This document shows positions 33,019 through 44,697 of a stretch of 64,000 bases of DNA, one piece after another; within the stretch, counting starts at the first letter, position 1, and each line of letters opens with the position of its first letter. The notes below the pieces were generated by a model that saw nothing but the letters and a program-made list of their open reading frames with translations, had not been told where the DNA came from and ran no database searches. The position numbers and the translations under genes are program-made. Origin of the DNA: Arachnopeziza araneosa. Its lineage: Eukaryota > Ascomycota > Leotiomycetes > Helotiales > Arachnopezizaceae. The stretch is taken from NCBI GenBank assembly GCA_003988855.1, contig QYAI01000001.1:372001-436000 (forward strand), in the 5' to 3' direction.

Positions 33019-34363
33019 TTTGAAAATGGTTTTTTGTGCTTTGGTTATTTCACTTTGAAGTTTGAGGTTTGACGGTTGAAGTTTATGGAAAAGTTAAAAA
33101 TGTCTACATGAGATTCTTGAAGGATTGAATCACATTTTTCGATGAATGAAGCTTGAGGAGCATGAATCACTTGGACAGTACATTTCGTTATTTTTGTTGC
33201 TGTAAATTTGAGACTGTTTGCAACACGGAAAATTCTATGCTGCACTTCGCAGTATCTCTGATCTCCGATTCCCTCGCTGGCCCGTTTTGGTCCTCGTTGG
33301 TCTCCTATTGTCCCCAACTAGTCTGGGATATGATTTTTTAAAGTCAAATCTTATATCCTGAAACTTGGAAGAAGTTGAACTAGATTAGGTTTCCTACTGC
33401 TCAGCAATCCGTCATAGGAACTGCCCTATGCCCTCGTAACTTAGTAAATCGCTTTCCAAGGCAGCATAGATTTTTGGCCAGGTGATGTAATGGTATCTAC
33501 CACTCTACTCTGCGAATTGCACGTCAATTGAAAGTTTAGGCACAGTGTACAAGAGATTTAATCAAGATATCAAGAGAATGTATCTATTTTACAGCCAATA
33601 GATTCACAGGGCCATAAATTTCAGCGACATATTTACAGATCATGAATTGTAAAACATGAAATATCTGCTCATTAACAAATTTATGAAATTTGATTCATAA
33701 GGATTGTGAAAGCAGTGATGTTGAACCTAGAAAATGTGGGGGACCTAAGCTAACATTTAGAACATTCAGTATGCTTTTACAGTTCAAGAAAGTACTACAG
33801 AGATCCAATTCTTGGGTAATGTTGTAGGCAAATCTATAGAAGTGTTTCTCTATCTGGCAATCTTACCAATTGGGACAGAAAGCATTGGAGAGAAATTGTT
33901 TGAAATCCAGCGGAACCAGACTTAAGTTTGAATGATAGAATTCTCTCAATTTGCAGATGTTCAATGCAAGAAACTCGTGTCTCTTGCCAATAGGTTAGCT
34001 AATCTTCTCATTCGCTCTTTTTCTCCTAGTCATGTTTCGTCAATTGACCCCGATCGGTTCAATCAGGGGTGCACGAGGAAAAGGCAAAGTAGAGAAGCCA
34101 ACTCGTCCCTCCTACTGCAAGCCAGACACTTTATCCCGAAAAAGATGACGAGATGTACTTGGCCTCCGCGTGAAGAATCCAAATTCCCGCGTCCTACTCC
34201 GGAAGGTGAGACGCCACGGTCCAGCGGAGTCGCAACGGCCACCTCACCTCAGCCAGCACCTGACCGCTTTCTTCCATTCTCACAGAGGAATTGTCTGCGG
34301 CACTCCCCACCAATCCCTCTGAGATAAATCCGGGCATCGACTGGCTCAAAAGCGTCTGAAATA

Positions 34364-34464
34364 CGTGTTTAACCCTCAAAATTCGAGGGTTTCCACGAGT
34401 GGCGGTGACGTGTATGAGAATCCTCCAAAACGAGGCGGTTGGATTGGCGAACACAGCGCCAATC
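34364..34464. promoter_or_regulatory. Two neighbouring hairpins, the second an inverted CCAAT pair
   Basis: AACCCTC (34371-34377) pairs with GAGGGTT (34385-34391), flanked by CGTG (34364-34367) and CACG (34394-34397). Fifty bases on, GATTGGCG (34442-34449) pairs perfectly with CGCCAATC (34457-34464), placing ATTGG and CCAAT face to face. About 1 kb upstream of the DHA2 transporter. CCAAT-complex binding is only a possibility. Confidence 0.45.
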
Positions 34465-35279
34465 ACGAATTTTCAGAAAATTCTGCGATGTGCAACAAAA
34501 TGCAACGCCCAAACTGTCGGAACCCTAAGTGGTGGAGGGTGGTGGAGCGAAGTGCAACAGTGCTTGCGTGGTGGCTTCGACATGCAACAAAAACGGTACA
34601 GATTCAGTCATGTGATTTAGGCTGAAGACGTTGGGCGTGATTCGTCGCTAGCGAGATGCAAAGAATTGAGTGTGAGTTTGGGCTTTTACAAACCTTTCCA
34701 CGACAGTAAGTTACTTGTTGGGTAAAGATCTCATCATTGAGCGTTCTTCCGGTCTTGGCTCACAGGCGTCATGCGGACTCAGGTGAGCTACCTCCTTCCA
34801 AGCTTCCAAGTTGGAGCTGGCAATCCAGGTAAAGCGCACTTAAAATCCGATCTCGTAGAGCAATTCAAGGGAACAGGAGTCGTAGTCATGATCATAATCA
34901 TCATCATCGTCTTCCGGAGATATTTATTTCCTGACCTCCAAGCCATCCAAAGTCCGCGTATATAATGTTTGACCGACAGCGGCGGAGATGGATTTATAAG
35001 CCCGACTCTTGATGCCTTATCCGAGGCCTTAGCCCTTAGGCCAAGACGGCACCAGTGGCCTCCTTGTCTCAACATTTCGACTCATAATGATTTCTGCTCA
35101 TATTTTGAACCGCCGGAATGGGCGAAGCTTAGCCGCACGCAAAGGAGCCACTGTTTTTGAGCTTCATCTCCTAGATGATGCATGCGCAATCAATCGTGAC
35201 AGGCTGGAGTCCCAGCGGCCGAACCACTTGGCATGATGTTGTGCACGTCTGTGTGACATTTCGTTGTGAAAGGAGACAC

Positions 35280-35287
35280 TATATAAT
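35280..35287 (+). promoter_or_regulatory. TATA box of the DHA2 MFS transporter gene
   Basis: TATATAAT lies 110 bases before the ATG at 35398, a normal distance for a regulated fungal promoter. An AT palindrome (CAATTCAA-T-TTGAATTG, 35336-35352) lies between it and the start codon. Confidence 0.55.
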
Positions 35288-35397
35288 ATGGACTCCCATC
35301 GTCTTCTTGTTAAGCATTATCAACAATACTCGTATCAATTCAATTTGAATTGAATTGAATTCATCTCAATCATAAAGTCCTTGAAATAATCCACAAT

Positions 35398-37377
35398 ATG
35401 GAATCGGATTCTAGAGCAGCAACACTCGCCGAAGGGAGAAGTACTGGTCCTTCCCCTCGGCCATCATTTACGAAAGAAGAGAGATCATTTGACGATGAAC
35501 CAACGCAAAATGAAGAATCCCCAATCAAAAAGGAAACTGAAAATGAGACGGCAGAACAATCAGAGGATGGTGCGGAATATCCAGAAGGTTTTCGCTTAGC
35601 CTTTGTTGTCGTTGCCCTCCTGCTTAGTATCTTTCTGGTCAGTCTCCCTTGGAAGAAAATATTCCCACCCATCTAATGCCATTTCAGGTCTCCTTGGATA
35701 TGACGATCGTAGCAACAGCTATCCCTAAGATTACCGATGAGTTCCACGGTCTCGATTTGGTTGGCTGGTATGGATCCGCCTTCTTTCTAACTGTAGGTGC
35801 GTTTCAAAGTACGTGGGGAAAAGCATACAAGTAGGTCAACTTTCTTTGAGTATATGCACTCCTATGAATATCTTGCGAGTTGATTAGACATTTCGTATCT
35901 CGAGGTTTAAATAACCTACAATACACTATCTGAACTCCAATCCTCCTTGGGCAAGCAATACTAACCGAAATACAGGTACTTCCCTCTGAAGATCACATTC
36001 TTGGCATCAATCTTTGTCTTTGAGCTGGGGAGTCTCATCTGCGCTGTTGCCCCAAACTCAACAGCTCTTATCGTTGGTCGCGCCATCGCGGGATTGGGAG
36101 GAGCTGGTATTGCCTCGGGGGCTTACACTATCATCGCTTTCACAGCGAAGCCATCCTCACGAGCAGCCTTTACTGGTCTGATGGGTGCAGCATACGGAAT
36201 AGCCTCCGTGATCGGTCCTCTCCTTGGTGGCGTGTTTGCTGAGAAGGTGTCCTGGAGGGTAAGAACCCTAGGCTCTACTCCTACTCTGCTCCTTTGTACT
36301 CTCGAATAGGAAAATGCTAACTCCTCGGTGTTTCAGTGGTGTTTCTATATAAATTTACCGATTGGAGGCGTATCTGCAGCTATTATTGTTTTCTTCTTCA
36401 CCACCCCTCCACAAGCGGTACCAACGGAAGCTCCACTGAAGGAGAAAGTCCTGCAGATGGATCTTCCTGGCGCTTTCGTCGTCATGGCGGCTATTGTCTG
36501 CTATATCCTTGCTCTTCAATGGGGAGGACAATCCAAGTCGTGGGGATCTTCAGAAGTTATTGGATTGTTGGTCGGATTTGTTCTCATCCTCGCTCTTTTC
36601 GCCGTCATTGAGTGGTATCAAGGAGAACGTGCCATGATTGTTGGTCGTATCCTGAAAGACCGTACGATCTGGGTGGGCATGGTTTTCATCTTTTTCCTGG
36701 CCGGCTGCTTCTTCCTGCTTCTCTACTACCTCCCCATCTATTTCCAGGTAGTTTCCGGAGTCACTGCCTCGCAATCCGGTATTCGCAATCTACCTCTCAT
36801 TCTTGCCACTACCATTGCGACTATTGTCAGTGGCGGTCTGATTTCTGCTTTCGGCCATTTTGTTCCTTTTATGATCGCTGGCTCGATGCTGACTACCATT
36901 GGTTCTGGCCTCCTTTACACTCTGAACACCACTTCGAATTCTGGACATTGGATCGGATTCCAGATTCTGGCAGGCCTGGGGATTGGTCTCGCGTTGCAAG
37001 TACCCATCATTGCTGCACAAGCAACGGTGGAGGCCATCGATCTCTCATCCGTCACAGCCATGATCCTCTTCGCTCAGACTATTGGCGGTGCTTTCTTCGT
37101 TTCCGCTGGTGAAGTCGCCTTTGCGAACATCCTGACTGGAAGTCTACCAACCACCGCTCCGAGCGTAGATCCCGCGGCTGTGGTCGCGGCTGGCGTTACC
37201 CAGATCCGAGCCACTTTTGCTGCGGATATCGTACCAGGCATCGTTCAAGCATATATGGATGGATTGAAGGCTGATTACGCCATCGCGATTGCGAGCGCCG
37301 GGATCGCTGTCCTGATTTCGGGAGCAAGCAAGTGGAAAAACTTGAAAGGGAAGGTTGTAGCTGGTGGCGCCGCATAG
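35398..37377 (+). CDS. MFS drug/H+ antiporter-like transporter, DHA2 (14-TM) type
   Basis: Four exons (35398-35637, 35688-35830, 35976-36258, 36337-37377) give 568 residues. An acidic, disordered ~60-residue N-tail precedes TM1. Motif C-like and family blocks follow: SLDMTIVATAIPKITDEFH, VGWYGSAFFLT, GRAIAGLGGAGIASGAY, GPLLGGVFAEKVSWRWCFYINLPIGG, the last being the DHA2 hallmark. About fourteen hydrophobic segments can be counted. Such pumps export xenobiotics or secondary metabolites (aflT/TOXA-like relatives) across the plasma membrane by proton antiport. No biosynthetic gene is adjacent, so a general efflux role is as likely as a pathway role. The TATA-containing promoter suggests inducible expression. 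Confidence 0.94.
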
Positions 37378-38303
37378 ATTTCTCGGTGAATGTTGTACGA
37401 CAGTTTGAGTCATTGCTTAGGCGTTGTGGTAGTGTCCAATTAGCGAGGTATGAATAGACTGGTTGGTGGTAATGGCATTTTAGACAGAACATGATCTTTA
37501 GCGGCGTTACATAATAACTAATTATATCTATCCAATCAAAATTTCGTAGGGAGAATCTTACCTACAACTTGATCAGTGATTACTTTCGTCAGATGTAAAG
37601 ATATACACCTCTCCGAAGCCCGGCATCAAACTTTTGGTTGACATGAGGACTGAGCGTTCTATAAAACCCATCTTGACATCAGTAGTTTTTTTCCCCTTGT
37701 GAGGAGAAATACACGGGCTGGGATCTAAGTGACATTTTACAGCCTATCCATGAGCACAAAAGTATGAGCCATTAGGCTATAACTAGGTAAATCATCTAAC
37801 AATCTCCCGTTTATCCAGTTTTCGAACGGAGTACTCTACTAACTTAATTGATGTGCTAGCCTTGAAATATTAAGTCTGTTACGATGATGGCTTACAATTA
37901 TGCCCAAAAATGGTGGGTAATATCAAATTGTGTTTTATTACAGTAAATGTTGTCTCATCTCTGGACACATTACAGCGCTTGATAGACAAAAAAGATCATT
38001 GGCGTGACTGATTGAAGTTTGGCATAGGGAAGAAGAAAGAAAAGTCGTGTAGGGGCGTGAGAAGTTACCAAGTATCAGGCTGCTTCTAGCTTGACGTCTG
38101 AGAATAAAATAGCTCTTCACAATTTACACAATGCACAGCAACAAACAATAAAACAAGTACGCATAAAGGGGTATTCGATTTAGGTAATTCCGGATCTCAA
38201 CCGAGATCGCAAGCAGTTCATCCCACCAAGAGCACCGCATCCATGCATTATACACCCACTATCATACACCCATGATTCATCCACCGATCCGAGTCACTAA
38301 CAT
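37378..38303. other. Convergent intergenic region, nothing recognised
   Basis: About 930 bp between the 3' ends of the DHA2 transporter and the CsbD-like gene. AT-rich; no gene, repeat or RNA recognised. Confidence 0.6.
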
Positions 38304-38951
38304 TTAAGCATTCTGCTTCTGGATATCATGCTCTGCGCCCCGCTGCTGTGTCTTGCCAACATCGTGTTGCTCTTGGGCCTTCAACTGGGATTCTCTATCA
38401 CCAGTGATGCCAGCAACAGCGCCACCGAGAGTACCTGCAGCACGGTTTACAATACCGGAGCCGAAGTCGTTCAGTTGGCCTTGAGCTTCTTGACCTTTGC
38501 CTTCAGCGTTCTGTTGGGCACCAGTGCGCTTCAGATCTTCGGAACCAATGAGACCGCCAACAGCTTCTTTGGCACTGCCTACAGTCTGAGATTAAAGAGT
38601 CAGTAAAGCTAGCTGTGAGTGAATGGGAGAGAGTGTAAAGGATGTACCTGGTTCCAGGAACCCTGAGTGCGGTTGGGATCATCCTTTGTAATGGCTCCTG
38701 AAGAAGAAGCAGAGAAGTTGCCAATCTTTGCAGTTGCGTGGGAGGCGTCGTTCTCTAATTCAGCCTTTGATTTCTTGGCTTCGCCAGCATTCTGAGCAAA
38801 CGTATTAGTCTTGAAGGGAAAGATATTGGGGGCGCAGAAAGTAATTTACCTGGTCTGAAGCATTACCTGTCAAGCTGCCTAGAGTAGATTGAACAGTGCC
38901 AACGGCAGAATCGACATAGGATTGGAGAGAGGAAGTGTTGTTGTCAGACAT
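38304..38951 (-). CDS. CsbD/Hmp1-like stress protein (cruciform/mismatch-binding homologue)
   Basis: Three exons (38951-38850, 38791-38648, 38585-38304) give 175 residues in phase. The protein is small, hydrophilic and built of Ala/Gly/Gln/Lys-rich repeats: SLTGNASDQNAGEAKKSK, SGAITKDDPNRTQGSWNQTVGSAKEAVGGLIG, GKGQEAQGQLNDFGSGI, RAAGTLGGAVAGITGDRE. This is the fungal branch of the CsbD-like fold, which includes the Ustilago Hmp1 protein described as recognising mismatched and cruciform DNA; bacterial relatives are stress-induced. There is no targeting signal. DNA binding is inferred from the family only. A TATA box and CCCCT sites upstream fit stress induction. Confidence 0.92.
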
Positions 38952-39562
38952 GTTGACTTGGAGTTTTGATTGATGAGTTGTGTTGGTGTTGGTGTTGGTG
39001 TTGGTGTTGGTTTTGGTTTGTGCGAGTTGTTCTTGAAGTTGGACGTTGTTGGTTGTTGATAAAGGGGAGGAATTAAGGTCCAAGAGGAGGTTTATATAGC
39101 TGAAGATATGAGATGCCTCATTCAGTCGCCATTGCCATTGAAGGTGAATCTTGGCCAAAATGACCAAATGATGTCATGGTTCCACCCCTCCTGTCAGCCT
39201 CGTGGATCCTCCACAAAGGAAGGTTCAGCCTAACTGCTCGATCCGTGCTGCTTCTGCGACCAGCGAAGTGTTTGGGATTTTCATCGTGCGTCATATGGCT
39301 GGTTCGAGACGTTTCGTGCTTTTTCGGGAAGGAGCCATGTATGATGTGATGTGGCTGGAACGAACTCCTTTGCCTTGGAGAACCAACAGATTCGCGATCT
39401 GGATCACCTGTTTACGGGACCACCCGCTCAGACAAAATCTCTTGGGAATATTCTATTCGCATGTTCTCTCCTCTAAGAAACCCATTTCCAGGCTATGCAT
39501 CCAACTCCAGAAAATGCTCAAGTCGCTACCCAAAACTCCTAGTGCCAGAGACCTGCTCAGTA
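38952..39562 (-). promoter_or_regulatory. Promoter region of the CsbD-like gene, with TATA and CCCCT elements
   Basis: Reading toward the gene, TATATAAA is formed by the complement of 39091-39098, about 140 bases before the ATG. CCCCT (the stress-response element core, active in either orientation) occurs at 39185-39189 (+) and again, as AGGGG complement, at 39062-39067. Together these fit a stress-inducible gene, but such 5-mers are common. Confidence 0.4.
38979..39010. repeat. Hexanucleotide microsatellite (AACACC)n in the CsbD-like gene leader
   Basis: On the plus strand GGTGTT is repeated at least four times, flanked by near copies. In the sense direction this is CA-rich and lies 30-60 bases upstream of the start codon, hence in the 5' UTR. 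Confidence 0.8.
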
Positions 39563-40945
39563 TTATAGTTCAAAGCCATTAGACTTGGATATGCCACCAA
39601 CACCAGAATCTTGACTAGTCCTCCGCTCCATGCGCGCATAGCACTCTGGATTCCATTCCCACACTCCACCGTTGCCTTCCATCATGCTTCTCAGCTCATT
39701 CATTCCTTTAATACCGCTTGCCAGCTTCTCAGCCACTTGATCTTCCTTGACACTTCTAAAGTACCTTCTCTGAAATTCTCGCCCCTCGGCTTTCTCCTGC
39801 TTCCTCAATTCTCTTTGCTCATTCTCGATCTTTGATTTCTCGGTCCCGACCGCGAAGATATCGCCTTGATGGATAGCGCCAGCTACGTGTTGCCACGCGC
39901 GGCGAGATTCCATAGGGTGTTGCTCATCTAGAGGAGCGACTTGGAGAGCGACACGGGGAGCTTCTGCGGCATTGAATCTTTCAACTACCTTCCCTGTCGC
40001 AGAGCTCTTTATGCTAAACTCGCCACTCCACTGCCCTTCTGCTGTATATAATGGTTGCTTTTCATGTTGATCGTGATATAAGGATGCCGTAAATGAGTTG
40101 CGCTTTCCTGATATCCAGCCTTTGTTGAGATAATCAATCTTTGCGGTATAGCCGGACGATGATCGAATATATGTTGTGCCGGAGAGTTCGGGGCAGAGTG
40201 AACCAGTCATAATACCTTCAATGTGGATTTTCGGCATGGTGATTAAGTAATCTTCATTATACTTGTCAATATGAAGGACAGAGTAACCTTTGCGTTCGAT
40301 GTGTACAGTGGTAGAAAAGAATGCTTTCGGAGCTACATGGCCTTGCAACTACATCAATTGTCAGCGGCAGGCCCTTTGAAGTTGTTTTGCAGATACTCAC
40401 TCGAACACCGTGTTCCCCATTCCAGATGTTAAACGCGGTAGCAGGTGGGTGATGGCTAACTTGCTCTGCAACTAATCTCGTGGTACCAGTCTCCTCACAC
40501 CTCCATTCTCCCTTAAATGTCTCTCCGAGAAATGGATTGAGAGGCTTCATCCGCTTCTTTCGTCCTTCCTCATCCTTATTACTGTGCTGCTCCCGTAGCG
40601 TACTTAGGAACCATCTCAAGACAAGCAGGGCGCGCTTCTCTGGATCTGATTCAGATGCTGGGGCCACGAAGAGTGAAGGGTGTTCAGCCCAGTAAGCTGA
40701 GAATTCGACGATTGACTGCGGAGACAGCAGAAATGGTGGTGCTGTGAGGCTAGCGAGATCGCCCTTGAATGTTGCCAGCGACTGTGATTTTATTAGCTGT
40801 CTGTGTGATTGTTTTTGGTTAAATCGGTAGGAAAGGCGGTTGAGCACATGCATCCCAAAGATGGGGTGAAGGGACATACCTTGATAAATGAAAAGAAGGC
40901 ATTCTTGTTCTGTGGCGCAACCTTTTCTAATTCACAAGTAGTCAT
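39563..40945 (-). CDS. Oxysterol-binding protein-related lipid transfer protein, Kes1/Osh4 type
   Basis: Three exons (40945-40880, 40781-40401, 40348-39563) give 410 residues, the length of short, PH-less Osh proteins. The lid-like N-terminus ends FFSFIKSLATFKGDLASLTAPPF, followed by LNPFLGETF and the family signature EQVSHHPP. KGWISGKRNSF and the basic/acidic C-terminal helix region (EGREFQRRYFRSVKEDQ) also match. These proteins exchange sterol and PI4P between Golgi/ER and other membranes. The start ATG 40945 opens MTTCELEKVAPQ, and the intron after codon 22 is in phase 0. Neighbouring minus-strand genes appear unrelated. Confidence 0.95.
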
Positions 40946-41566
40946 ATTGATAAGCTAAATGAATATTTGTGCCTAGGTGTACTTTGAATGGCAATAGGAG
41001 AGTGGAGAGGATGGTAATGAATGTGGAAAAGGTGACGAGAAAGAGAAGATATATACTTATAACTGTTCAACCAAGTCTGCGGTGAAGGGGGCTGCAAATG
41101 CAGGGCCATCCGATCTATTGTCCTATAGTAATGTTCGCAAGGACCGCGGATAGGTGATAGCCGTCTCAAAATTCGAGACTGAAGATGCTTCATCATAGCG
41201 CTTGCATGGAAAAGCATGTGCGCTTATCTTGATGTGGCGCATGGCAAGCCGGACACGTCGAAACATTCTCGATCTGGATGCTATTTTCGTCGGGAACTGG
41301 GGAAGACAATGATTCTGGGAGGTGAAGACAAAGAAGAGGAAGCATGTGGTGGGAATTGCGACAATCTGGTTGGAGGGTGAAAGGCGAAAACGGCTGTCGC
41401 CGCATCGCAATCCGAACACGAACACAGCCTCCGATGACGAAAGAATACTGTAGCACGGGCAAATGCTGTGAACTTCACCAAGAAGACGATCCGAACTCGA
41501 ATGCGAGTGTGGAAACATTTGATTGATCATCAAGACACAATCTGGGTATCATACAGTAAAAGAAAT
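40946..41566. other. Intergenic: Kes1-like promoter
   Basis: About 620 bp. Several overlapping minus-strand frames (41123-41533, 41193-41462) show no domains and overlap each other, so I treat them as chance. No repeat seen. Confidence 0.5.
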
Positions 41567-42097
41567 CTAGAAACTCCCATAACCCATCACTTCCTCATTG
41601 CCGCTCCTTCTGCGTTCGCAACATCTCATCCTCTCTCCCTTTAACTCTCTTTCGCATCCCATCAAGCGGCTCTGCACCCAACTTCTATATCTCCGATCTC
41701 CTCTCACGCTCTCGCAGTTCAGCAGCTCTGTCAGGGTGCTCTTGATCTGTAGATTGACATCCTTCAGTCTATTCTCGTCATCCTCAATCTCATGGAGTAT
41801 GCTCTCATCGATCACAGTTGGTAAACTGGATCTTCGTCGTCGGACGTCGGGTCGAGCACGGTGAGGTTGGATTGAGCCACTTCGGCGATGAGGATGATGA
41901 GGGGATGATGAGAAGAAACTCTCGTCAGGAGAGGATGAGAGAGACGAAGAAAGAGAAGAGTGACGGGACGGGTTGGGTGAGATGGAGTGTGAGGTAGTGA
42001 TCTGGTCGAGGTGCTTCTGCAGGGAATCGTGTTGGGAGTGTAAGAGGAGATACTTCTGTAATGCAAAAGCTCTCTCGGGTGACTTGGGTGATGCCAT
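41567..42097 (-). CDS. Small hypothetical protein, charged C-terminal helix region
   Basis: Single exon, 176 residues from ATG 42097 (MASPKSPERAFALQKYLLLHSQHDSLQKHLDQ). A predicted helical N-terminus is followed by a Ser/His/Pro-rich linker with poly-Ser, then an Arg-rich patch (RRRRSSLPTVID, a possible phosphorylation or nuclear-localisation site). It ends with a helical region (LHEIEDDENRLKDVNLQIKS; SWVQSRLMGCERELKGER). The layout, with two helical blocks around a linker, looks like a genuine protein, but I do not recognise a family. It lies downstream of an AT-rich promoter and converges with nothing. Confidence 0.65.
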   Translation of the reverse strand: MASPKSPERAFALQKYLLLHSQHDSLQKHLDQITTSHSISPNPSRHSSLSSSLSSSPDESFFSSSPHHPHRRSGSIQPHRARPDVRRRRSSLPTVIDESILHEIEDDENRLKDVNLQIKSTLTELLNCESVRGDRRYRSWVQSRLMGCERELKGERMRCCERRRSGNEEVMGYGSF

Positions 42098-43008
42098 TAT
42101 ATGTGAAGGTAGTTTCTTTGTCGTGCCAGCCGATTGTTTGAATTATGTATTGAATAGTGATTGATGTATTGTGTTCTTGAACGGCCTTACTATCAAACCC
42201 ATATATTGGGGAAAGACACGTAGTAGATCTCCTAGGAAGAAACTAAGGAAGGATATATGATAGAATGAAAATGGGATTTTGGCAATATATGTATCAAGGC
42301 TCTCATCTATTGTGACGTCGGCGCCGTTGCACAACGCACTGTCTTAAGACACCAACCACACCACTCCTCAATCAGGGAAGCTCTATTCTGCCACAAAAGA
42401 ACCCAAGCTCCAAGCTCTTGGAAGACCACTTCGGAGTTCTGGCCCTCCAATCCTAGGGCTTCTCGTTAATTATTACCTTAAACACCATCAGAAGTTGGAA
42501 ACCTGGCTGGCCCAGATCCAACAAACGCAGGGTTTACCTGTGGCGGTGCGTCGCTGTGGCGTCATACACGTAAGACAACGAAACCTGGAATGATGATCTC
42601 TCAACACTCTACCAATAAAAGGAGGCAAAGTAGTCGCGCAGAGTTTCAAGCTCGACTCTAGAAGATGATCATGAGCCATAGCTTTCTTCTTCTGGCTGAT
42701 TTTGTTCCTCGTGCGCAGGGGATCCCTCCCTTCAGCGTCTTAGACAATCGAGGGATCGATCGATCGAAAATAGGGATGAAGAGCCTCACATGTGAAATGT
42801 TACCTGCATTAGGCAGCAGGCTGGCTGAAGGACTAATTGCCATAATTTCCATGGATTTTCCTTTCATCTTCCATGACCTGTGTTATGAAAGAGCAGCGTG
42901 AAATACCCTTATGACTCTGATCAAGGAATTAGACAGCCTTTGGAATCTGAATAGTACTGTCGGCTCTCCTTAGATGTGAAGCTGGTGAAATTGGTAGATG
43001 CGCTAATG
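42098..43008. other. Intergenic region, nothing recognised
   Basis: About 910 bp. The frames at 42488-42679 (-) and 42665-42901 (+) overlap on opposite strands and lack domains. No repeats or RNA genes recognised. Confidence 0.55.
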
Positions 43009-44697
43009 TCATACGGATAATTCGACATCATTTGCAAAACTCCGCAAAGACAGAACATCGGCCCACAGCCTGTCGCTTGGCGCCGCGAATACGTTCCGAA
43101 GGCCAAGTAGCCTATTCAACCGTACAGCTTCGCATTCAGGCGATGAGATTCCGAATTCTTCGGCAATGAATGCTAAATATACAGTAAACCAATCTCTCAT
43201 TTCTCCATATGATAAAATGCCTCCAACAACAGATACCCAAAAATGAAGTGGTAGAACAGACTTCGTAATTGGAACTGCATTCAAGGCACCTTGAACTTCT
43301 GAAAATAGAATAGAACTTCCATTTTTAGAATGAGGAAATTCTTGCATGATCCCTTTCATCAACAATAGACCACCTAGTCTGCAGACTTTGTCGATCGAGC
43401 TTTCTTCTTCTCCCTCGTCTAGAGTTTTCGGGAAAGAAAGCAATTCATACTCAATCCAGTATAAATCATCAGCGAATGTATTCGGATCCAAGTGGATTGT
43501 TGGACTCAATTGTGCCAGATTGATTGTTTGGGTGAAATATGCAAAGTCGATCATAGTTTCAAGGAGGTTATCCTTGATCCCAATTTCCTGTAGTAGAAAG
43601 GTCGTTTCGATTCTGATATCCACTAATTGCTCGATTGGGAGGATACTCCAGATGTGATGAGTAGGAGGGTTCTCAATATCTAGAATAGGTGTCGCTACAT
43701 AATCGATAGCACCAGAGACGTCAGACCTGTCATTGTCAGCTATCATTTGGAATATACAGATGGTATATTTACCTGCAAAGTTTCCTTTGCATAATTCGAC
43801 TCAACGACGGGAGCTGCCCCTTCGCTTGAACCATATGTTTAATGGCGTACATATGTACTTGCCATTTATCGATATTGCCTGATACTGCCTTGACTACACA
43901 TCAGTGATGAAGACTAGCGTGAGGAAGATACTCACTTCGCCTAGTGCCAAACATGAAATTGCTCCAATTATGAACTCATCAACCTCTGCATTTGGCTTCG
44001 ACATTCGTTTTTGAAGGACAGAGATGGTTTGATTTTGGTGGTAGATAACGTCTCTACTATCTGCACCTCCCAAGGCCAAATATACAGCAGCAGCGTAGAG
44101 CATTGAGTGAAGAATTGCCTCATCCGTTACTGCATAATGAAACCACGCCGATCCCTTTAAAGGGCTTGACGCCAATGATTTTAACGGAAACATTTGGTTG
44201 TTAGCATATTTCATGTAATGACCAAGTAATGCATGCATGTGCGGACTCATCTCGATCGGATACTGATACAATACCAGCGCAGTTGGGTGATCAAAGAGTA
44301 AAGTAGGACCGAAAGCCATTGGTGGGGGGGAAGGGCTTTGAGAAGTGCTGGACCAATCTTTTTCAATCTTTTCCACTTTTTTCAGTGAGCTTGATTTGTC
44401 TTTCTTGTCTTGTTGCTGTTTAGAGGCAACTTTTGCAGCTCGGAGTGCTTCCTTTCGCACGTGGCTTCTAACCTGTTTCGCAATGACAGGATCCCTATAT
44501 CGAGTGGGTTTGGACTCTTGAATGAATTCAAATTGCGTCTCAGGAGGAGGGTTTGCTGGCTTCTCCGAGGATGCGGCTATCTTCTTGGGAGGCGTGGAGG
44601 CCGGCTCTCCTGACTCGAGTCCCTGGGCATCCTTCCTCCACCCTTTATGGACCATTATAACCGGACCTGCCGGTGCGATGATACTAAAACAATCCAT
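43009..44697 (-). CDS. Fungal transcription-factor-domain protein lacking a Zn2Cys6 motif (Fungal_trans_2 type)
   Basis: Three exons (44697-43936, 43888-43773, 43726-43009) give 531 residues in phase. The N-terminus has FEFIQESKPTRYRDPVIAKQVRSHVRKEALR, the short block that replaces a zinc cluster in this widespread fungal group; no Cys6 pattern exists. Downstream, ALVLYQYPIEMSPHMHALLGHYM and the helical middle region (AWFHYAVTDEAILHSMLYAAAVYL, IGAISCLALGEAVSGNIDKWQVHMYAIKHMV) fit the Fungal_trans_2 fold. The start could also be ATG 44655 (MVHKGW). Without a DNA-binding motif it may be a co-regulator. It is the first of three regulators around the 12-TM MFS transporter. Confidence 0.85.

Larger units (their letters stand above)
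33019..35397. other. 2.4-kb intergenic region upstream of the DHA2 transporter
   Basis: Between the Gly/Gln-rich gene and the DHA2-type MFS transporter, which face outward. No gene is supported; frames such as 33932-34327 (+) show no domains. Two short hairpins cluster at 34364-34464, and a TATA box plus an AATT palindrome lie near the transporter start; all are listed separately. Confidence 0.6.

Noticed and set aside
41123..41533. 136-codon minus-strand frame upstream of the Kes1-like gene
   Set aside because: Three overlapping frames are open here; none has a domain; it lies in the probable promoter.
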